Below, in pieces: positions 59,381 through 64,000 of a DNA stretch of 64,000 nucleotides (its first letter is position 1; each line of letters begins with the position of its first letter). The notes beneath the pieces are model-generated. The model ran no database searches, was not told where the DNA came from, and saw only the letters and a program-made list of their open reading frames with translations. The stretch lies in NCBI GenBank assembly GCA_038093515.1, contig JBBPSI010000021.1, forward strand, positions 155,667 to 219,666, read 5' to 3'. The stretch is from Butyriboletus loyo (lineage: Eukaryota; Basidiomycota; Agaricomycetes; Boletales; Boletaceae). A program made the position numbers and the translations under genes.

Positions 59381-60559
59381 CTACATCCCCCCTTTCTTGT
59401 GTCCCGCAAGAGTCCCGGCCGCGGTCAGACTGTCAACCATGCGTACAAACGCGGGATATAGAATACTATGCTCGGGCTCGTTGGATCGTATAGGCGGATA
59501 AATCGCTGGTTGAGGACAGGATAAGAGTGGCTGCCTGGCCAGCGGTAGTTTTTTGTGTACCTCGACGTCTACGACCTTCGGTGTGAGGATGTCGCGTGTT
59601 TGGAGGGAGGGGAGGTCTTCAAATGCAATGGGATCGACATCCGAGTCGCTCTCCTCGTCCTGTACGTTCAACCGACTCCACTTGCGCTCAAGGCCGGACG
59701 TGGTGGTTTGACTGTGCCCTCGACGGATAGGCGGCATCGAGACAGGAGCCAGCAATGATTCTGTACGAGTTTGGTGGTGGGGGAGTGGGGGCGGTGGTCG
59801 GAAAGGGCGTGGAGGCGCGAGGATCGCAAGCGGCGCTAAGGCATCTACAGATACATGTTTATCGAAGAGCTCGCGGTGCGCATGTTCAAAATGAGTTTGC
59901 AGTTGCTGCACGCGAATGAATGCCTCATTGCAACCTTGAGGTTATGATACTTGAGTGCAATGACAAGCAAAAATCACGACTTCCACGTACCGTCCACCGG
60001 ACATCTTAATGCCACCCTTGACAAGTGGCTGAGTTCAACGTGAGTCTTCAATGCCCTTAATGAACTATGCAATCGGCCAGAGCATCGAGAATAGGAACAT
60101 TGATACACTCCATCCTGTGAAAAGGCTGTTAAAACTTGGCCATAGGCATAAGATCGCCACTAGTACCTGCTGCCTAACACGAGAGCAGTGCTGAAGAAGG
60201 TGCTGTAAACACGCAAGTTAGCAATTGTTAATAAAACATGAAAAATGCAATGACACCTCCTCCAAGAACTACCAAGTAATCCTGTGGGCAAACCCAGCCA
60301 CTACATTGAGTGCAAGGAAAAGCTGCAGGATTCTTGATAGCACCTGGGGAAAGTGATGTCTTTTTTTGGGGGGGGGGGGATTTTGATGCTGGCAATCACA
60401 GAAACTAAATAATCAAAGAATTGTCAAGTTAATCACCTTTGCTAATGTGTCCCAGCTATTGAGTGTGATAGTACAACCCTCCCATTCACACTGCATTGTC
60501 TGGATGACATGATGTGCAAAGTGGACAACCCCTTCCTTTGATAAGAGAGCCTTTGACAT
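59381..60559 (-). CDS. C2H2 zinc-finger protein next to transposon DNA
   Basis: Four exons, 60559-60437, 60202-60167, 60114-59991 and 59934-59381, sum to 837 nt (278 aa). Three C2H2-like fingers appear only after splicing: CEWEGCTITLNSWDTLAK joined to HLLQHC, CSYSRCSGRLHSSLRALKTH with VELSH, and CPVDGCNEAFIRVQQLQ with THFEHAH. A Pro-rich, Ser-rich tail follows (LAPPRPFRPPPPLPHH, ESDSDVDPIAFEDL). Fingers of this spacing bind DNA, but no target is known. Intron 1 is 234 nt, the longest proposed here, and holds a poly-C/G run of about 13. The gene borders an AT-rich transposon island, so it may be mobile-element derived or a host gene with insertions near its promoter. Confidence 0.65.
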
Positions 60560-61150
60560 ATCAATCCTGAATGTTGACATTCAAGGAAAAAAGCATATTG
60601 ACAAAAATATTTAGAAAACCATGTTTATTAATTAACCATAATTGGAATTAGCAAAATACACACATGTAAATAAATTTAAAGTAAATTACAAATCAGCATA
60701 ACATATTTTTTATTATGGTGGATTTTAATCAGAATTTACTAATGGTCAGGTTGTAACTTATGTAAGCAGATTGAAAATACTGTCCCATTTCAATTAGTTC
60801 CACTGCCCCTGTGATGCATGACACAAGGTTTCATCTGTGGTTCAACACCTAGGGCTATGACATGACACAAGGGTAATTTTGTCAGTCTAAACTTTAATTA
60901 TGTGTTCAAAATTCAGTATTGTGACATGTGACTGACAAATCAATCAAAATAGTCTTACCAAAAGTTGGTGATAAGACATATTTGCTGACCCTTATTTATG
61001 CCTTTGGGATTGCTTTTGTAAGATCCCCCATGAAATGTAATACAACTATGCTTACATAAGCACAGTGACATTGGACACCTTGTTTTTCATCAATCTCCAC
61101 ATATTTATCTATATGCATGCAAAATTATAAATCAAGCAGTCAGATACTTA
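60560..61150. other. AT-rich island, no gene seen
   Basis: Base composition changes sharply to AT-rich here and stays so to about 62060. No coding frame is recognised. The composition and the neighbouring Copia relic suggest decayed retrotransposon DNA. Confidence 0.5.
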
Positions 61151-61226
61151 CTTTGTTGAAGCCTATATGGTCACATGGTAACAAGCTGACAGGCTGATGA
61201 CCTGACTGACCAATCATATCAAATAT
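61151..61226 (+). repeat. 76-bp direct repeat, first copy
   Basis: The copy starts CTTTGTTGAAGCCTATATGG and ends CATATCAAATAT. A near-identical copy lies at 61755-61830 in the same orientation, and a Copia-like coding relic sits between the two. Possible LTR remnants, since TGTTGAAG is a Copia-like LTR start. Confidence 0.7.
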
Positions 61227-61289
61227 GTTTCAGAATTGGTAAAGTCCAAGCAGGCACACTGAGGGCAATGAAGTGTGCAAGGGTAAACC

Positions 61290-61620
61290 TATAAGTGGAA
61301 AGACTCACTGATAATATGAGAGTGTGTATCACAAACAGGAATACTTCAAAGAGTATGAAGAGTATAAGGAGCAAGGCTCAACTTAGAGATATCACAGTAG
61401 TGATGAAAGAACTGAAAGATCTAAAGAAAAGCAACAAGCCATCAGGGCTGTCTTACTGTACTTATATGTGGCAACAGCCAAGGTTTCATCTTTATGGCAT
61501 GGTGTACAGGAATTTGTACATGAAGGATTGGTAGAACTATTCTTTGTTGAAGGGGCTTCCAACCCCACCAATATGTTCACCAAGAACCTTGGGCATGTAA
61601 AACTGGACCAATTCTGATCA
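61290..61620 (+). mobile_element. Copia-type retrotransposon relic, end of pol
   Basis: Plus-strand pieces in two frames resemble the end of Copia pol. The clearest is ELFFVEGASNPTNMFTKNL followed by GHVKLDQF, matching the RNase H tail in which a segment of the type ADIFTKPL is usual. The frame is broken before it. Composition is AT-rich. Only the last part of the element is recognisable. Confidence 0.6.
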
Positions 61621-61754
61621 CAATTAAATTTAGTCTTCTACAATGCACTGCAATAGTGCTTTATAAACTAGATACATGTGGTGTGCATCTTCTGCACTTG
61701 CTACTCACCTAGTGTACTTCTTAGCACCTAATGTCTGACTCAACATGAGTGCAC

Positions 61755-61830
61755 CTTTGTTGAAGCCTATATGGTCATGTGGTAACAAGCTGACAGGCCG
61801 AAGACCTGACTGACCAATCATATCAAATAT
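61755..61830 (+). repeat. 76-bp direct repeat, second copy
   Basis: Same orientation as the copy at 61151-61226, with a handful of mismatches (such as TCACATGG to TCATGTGG and CTGATG to CGAAG). It lies just downstream of the Copia relic. Confidence 0.7.
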
Positions 61831-62036
61831 ATAGATCTAGTATATAAACTATATAGCAATGTAGAGAACACATATCCTCTAGGTCGCAAATTGCTCCTTT
61901 TCCTTGAAATTCAGCACTTACATGCAGCGCAAACAACCACTCCACAACTATCTCCACTTCCATTCCTTTCCATATTGAGTTCCGTCCTATTCTGATGTTT
62001 CTGTGGTCATCAAAGTTCCGTGTCAAGGTTCCATGT

Positions 62037-62461
62037 TGTTACGGTAGTGGTATACTTTTTCCATCCACTACCACTTGGACTACTTCATTCGCCTAGCTTA
62101 CAGCTAGTTCCCTTTGAACGGTACCAACCGTTCTAGCTTAGTCACCACTTCCCGCGCACGGACGCACTTTCCCTCACACTCCGGAATCTTCTGGAATGTT
62201 CCTTCCGTACTTGTACTTTCCTTCTCGCGTCTCGATTAGGAACACGGTCTGTGCGCAGACCCCAGTAGTATAAAGGCTCGGCCTTTCCACCATGTACATT
62301 ATCTAGTTCTACGCAGTAACCTGCTAGCAATTAGTTTCACTCCAGACTCTTAGTGTGCGCACTAAGACATAGTCTGAGACCCAGCTCAGAAACGCTTTAC
62401 GAGTCTCGAGGCCACTCCAGAGTGCCTCCTCGCTGTTCTATTGTTAGCGCCCAGCGTAACA
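62037..62461 (+). mobile_element. LTR of a Gypsy-type retrotransposon
   Basis: A 425-bp block starts TGTTACG and ends CGTAACA, a perfect 7-bp terminal inverted pair of the TG..CA kind. A TATA-like GTATAAAGG at about 62267-62275 fits an LTR promoter. A gag-type frame begins downstream, so this is the 5' LTR. I found no second copy in the window. A flanking target duplication could not be tested because the 3' LTR is not here. Confidence 0.65.
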
Positions 62462-62861
62462 AAAGAACTAGATCTTCCTCTCGCTTCTGCTCTTCAGCAG
62501 TAAAGCCGCCCCACCCTCGCCCAACATTTCCATCCAACGTCCCAGACGCGTCGGTCGTTCTTTCCGCGTTCCCTCTCCCGAACCGGAACCCATCGTCGTC
62601 GACAACCCGTCACCGCCACACACTCCCGCCCCGCCAAACCCTGAACCCCAGTTTTCCCCTCTGCCCCAGCTAGACCCCGAACCCTCTTATCAACCCGAGG
62701 ACCAGGGTCAAGGGCAGGAAGACGAACCGGCACCCAGCGACGACGGTTACAGCGACGACTGGCTTGACAGAACCCCACACGTTTCCCCACACAACTCCCG
62801 CTCCCCCTCTCCACCGTACTTTCCACCCGCAGATCCCTCTGACGAAGAAGACAGCAACGAG

Positions 62862-63551
62862 ATGTCCGACAAAGGAAAGATCGTCCCCAAGGACTTCTCT
62901 GGACTCAAGAGGAGGCGTTCACGATGGCTCCTCGCCATGCGCACGTATTTCGCCGCCAACCAAAATGCATTCCCCGACGACGAGTCCAAAATCAACGCCC
63001 TCCTCATGAAAATGAGCGAAGGGAAAGGCAAGACGTTTTCCGAAGGCTGGATGGGCCTTCTCCTAGATGGAAACCCTACTCCACGACAAAGGGAGTTCAC
63101 TACCGTCTGCGAAGACTTCCACAGAGTCTTCCACCCCTTCGACGTAGGAGAGAGCGCCCGCATCGACCTAGGAAACTTGAACCAAAACCGAGCCAACAAG
63201 AAGGACGGCTACGACACATACGTCACGGAGTTCCAGCTCCTCGCCGCCAAATCTGGAATCATAGATGAGAAGGCGCTCATCGAGTGGTTCATTCGCGGTC
63301 TCGACCCCCGCCTCGCTGAGTCCGTCCTCTCATGCGAGAAACCACCTACCACGCTTGCCGGATGGGCTGAGAAAACATCCGCTTTCCACGCGCAGCACAA
63401 GCGCATTGACGACCTCCGCGCAGGGAAGCGCTACATTCCCACATTCTCCTCTTCCTCGAAACCCTCGTCCAACAGAAGGGATCCCAACGCCATGGACGTC
63501 GATGCAGTCCGACTTACTCCCGTACAATGTTACGCTGATAGCGCACAATAA
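62862..63551 (+). CDS. retrotransposon Gag polyprotein, truncated at its C-terminus
   Basis: From ATG 62862: MSDKGKIVPKDFSGLKRRRS, WLLAMRTYFAANQNAFP, KINALLMKMSEGKGKTFSEG and TVCEDFHRVFHPFDVG, then YDTYVTEFQLLAAKSGI, ALIEWFIRGLDPRLAESVL and TLAGWAEKTSAFHAQHKRI. This is the capsid-like retrotransposon gag domain. The same frame is open upstream (to about 62475) through an acidic Pro-rich region, so the true start may be non-ATG or earlier. Gag should continue into a CCHC zinc knuckle, but the frame meets TGTTACG at 63528 and stops at 63551 a few codons on. No protease or pol follows. A second element has apparently inserted here. Confidence 0.75.
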   Translation: MSDKGKIVPKDFSGLKRRRSRWLLAMRTYFAANQNAFPDDESKINALLMKMSEGKGKTFSEGWMGLLLDGNPTPRQREFTTVCEDFHRVFHPFDVGESARIDLGNLNQNRANKKDGYDTYVTEFQLLAAKSGIIDEKALIEWFIRGLDPRLAESVLSCEKPPTTLAGWAEKTSAFHAQHKRIDDLRAGKRYIPTFSSSSKPSSNRRDPNAMDVDAVRLTPVQCYADSAQ

Positions 63552-64000
63552 CTAGCAGCGAGCACTTGACTAGGGGCTCGAGCCTAATAAGGAAATGGCC
63601 GACTCGCGTGAACGACGCTATCGGGTGTCTTGCAAAGCAAGTGTCGGCGAGATCTTGTGTGGTGGCGACCAGACGAGATCGAGCAGGCTCTTATCGGCTT
63701 TATCGGCAAGAGATGGGTATAATGCTAGATTACTATGCACTTGGTAGATGCGTAGAATTAGCTAGAGAACTCGTACTACTCTAAGTACGAGTATATATAC
63801 TATGGGGTATCGTGCACAGACCGAGCTGTGCGTGGCAGCGAGGGCAAAGGGCTATGAGTCCGTCCGAGTCATAGCGTCGAAAGAAGAAGCGGCAAAGTGC
63901 CGGTAACGAGGGAGCGAAGCTCCGAGCAAGATGGCGACATCGTCAGCGAATGGGAAGAGCTGAAGGCGAAGTGACGATGTCCATGAGGCGAGCCCCACAG
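63528..64000 (+). mobile_element. second LTR-like element inserted in gag (left end)
   Basis: At 63528 the gag frame runs into TGTTACG, the same 7 bases that start the LTR at 62037, but the following sequence is different. A TATA-like AGTATATATACTA lies at about 63790-63802. A run of hairpins occupies 63814-63980. The element continues past the window edge, so its right end and target duplication cannot be checked. Confidence 0.5.
63814..63980 (+). repeat. five consecutive perfect hairpins
   Basis: GCACAG/CTGTGC (63814-63831), GCTATGA/TCATAGC (63851-63875), CGGCA/TGCCG (63890-63902), GGAGC/GCTCC (63911-63923) and ACATCGTCA/TGACGATGT (63937-63980, enclosing a 26-nt loop). Loops of the third and fourth are three bases. 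All stems are perfect. Confidence 0.65.

Noticed and set aside
63851..63882. Hammerhead ribozyme-like text (GAGTCCGTCC, GTCGAAAG)
   Set aside because: The CUGANGA core is incomplete (CTATGAG) and the stem order does not fit. Only the hairpins are reported.
1..64000. CRISPR arrays, operons, bacterial origins
   Set aside because: Nothing of the kind is present. Introns and gene families show nuclear fungal DNA.

Overview
This window is nuclear DNA from a filamentous basidiomycete, most likely an Agaricomycete. Genes sit close together on both strands and are cut by many introns of about 47-75 nt with GT..AG borders. The protein families are eukaryotic and fungal: Zap1, a velvet factor, Tim23, cytochrome c1, lanosterol synthase, Nepro-like, Sen2 and an Arp9-like protein. 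The species is not proven. The exon models below were spliced by hand. Where exon lengths are quoted, they add up to a whole number of codons and rebuild the expected family motifs across the junctions. Coordinates may be off by a few bases.

Layout. 1-15 kb: a partial gene, a Zap1-type zinc regulator, a CCT-like nucleotidyltransferase with altered catalytic motifs, a metallo-beta-lactamase-fold hydrolase with two decayed relics, a many-exon membrane protein, SAGA subunit Hfi1/Ada1, a makorin-like CCCH/RING protein and an ATP-dependent DNA ligase. 15-28.5 kb: a Bem3-like PX-PH-RhoGAP, an iron-sulfur L-serine dehydratase, a CTD-kinase-type cyclin, a P-loop kinase, a TPR protein and Tim23. 28.5-37 kb: a velvet regulator, a CYSTM peptide, cytochrome c1, a Thp3/LENG8 SAC3-domain protein and tRNA-splicing endonuclease Sen2. 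37-42 kb: two duplicated, broken F-box genes flank an intact Nepro-like gene. 42-59 kb: dynein intermediate chain, alanine-glyoxylate aminotransferase, a 2.3 kb repeat-bearing spacer, sulfite reductase beta subunit, lanosterol synthase, an Arp9-like protein and ribosomal protein eL30. 59-64 kb: a C2H2 zinc-finger gene, then transposon-derived DNA: an AT-rich island with a Copia relic, a Gypsy-type LTR with gag, and a second LTR-like element that interrupts gag.

Most genes are housekeeping genes with no operon logic. The visible organisation is the head-to-head pairs with very short shared promoters (83, 71 and 111 bp). Thematic links are weak: sulfur assimilation and sterol synthesis are neighbours, and mitochondrial proteins recur (Tim23, cytochrome c1, and presequence-like leaders on the serine dehydratase and the aminotransferase). 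I found no convincing wholly new system. The best leads are a 7-nt micro-exon in the sulfite reductase gene, a SUMO-interaction-like motif in the makorin-like RING protein, the altered CCT-like enzyme, candidate GC-AG introns, mosaic repeats near 47-48.5 kb, and a nested LTR element carrying a row of hairpins at the right edge.
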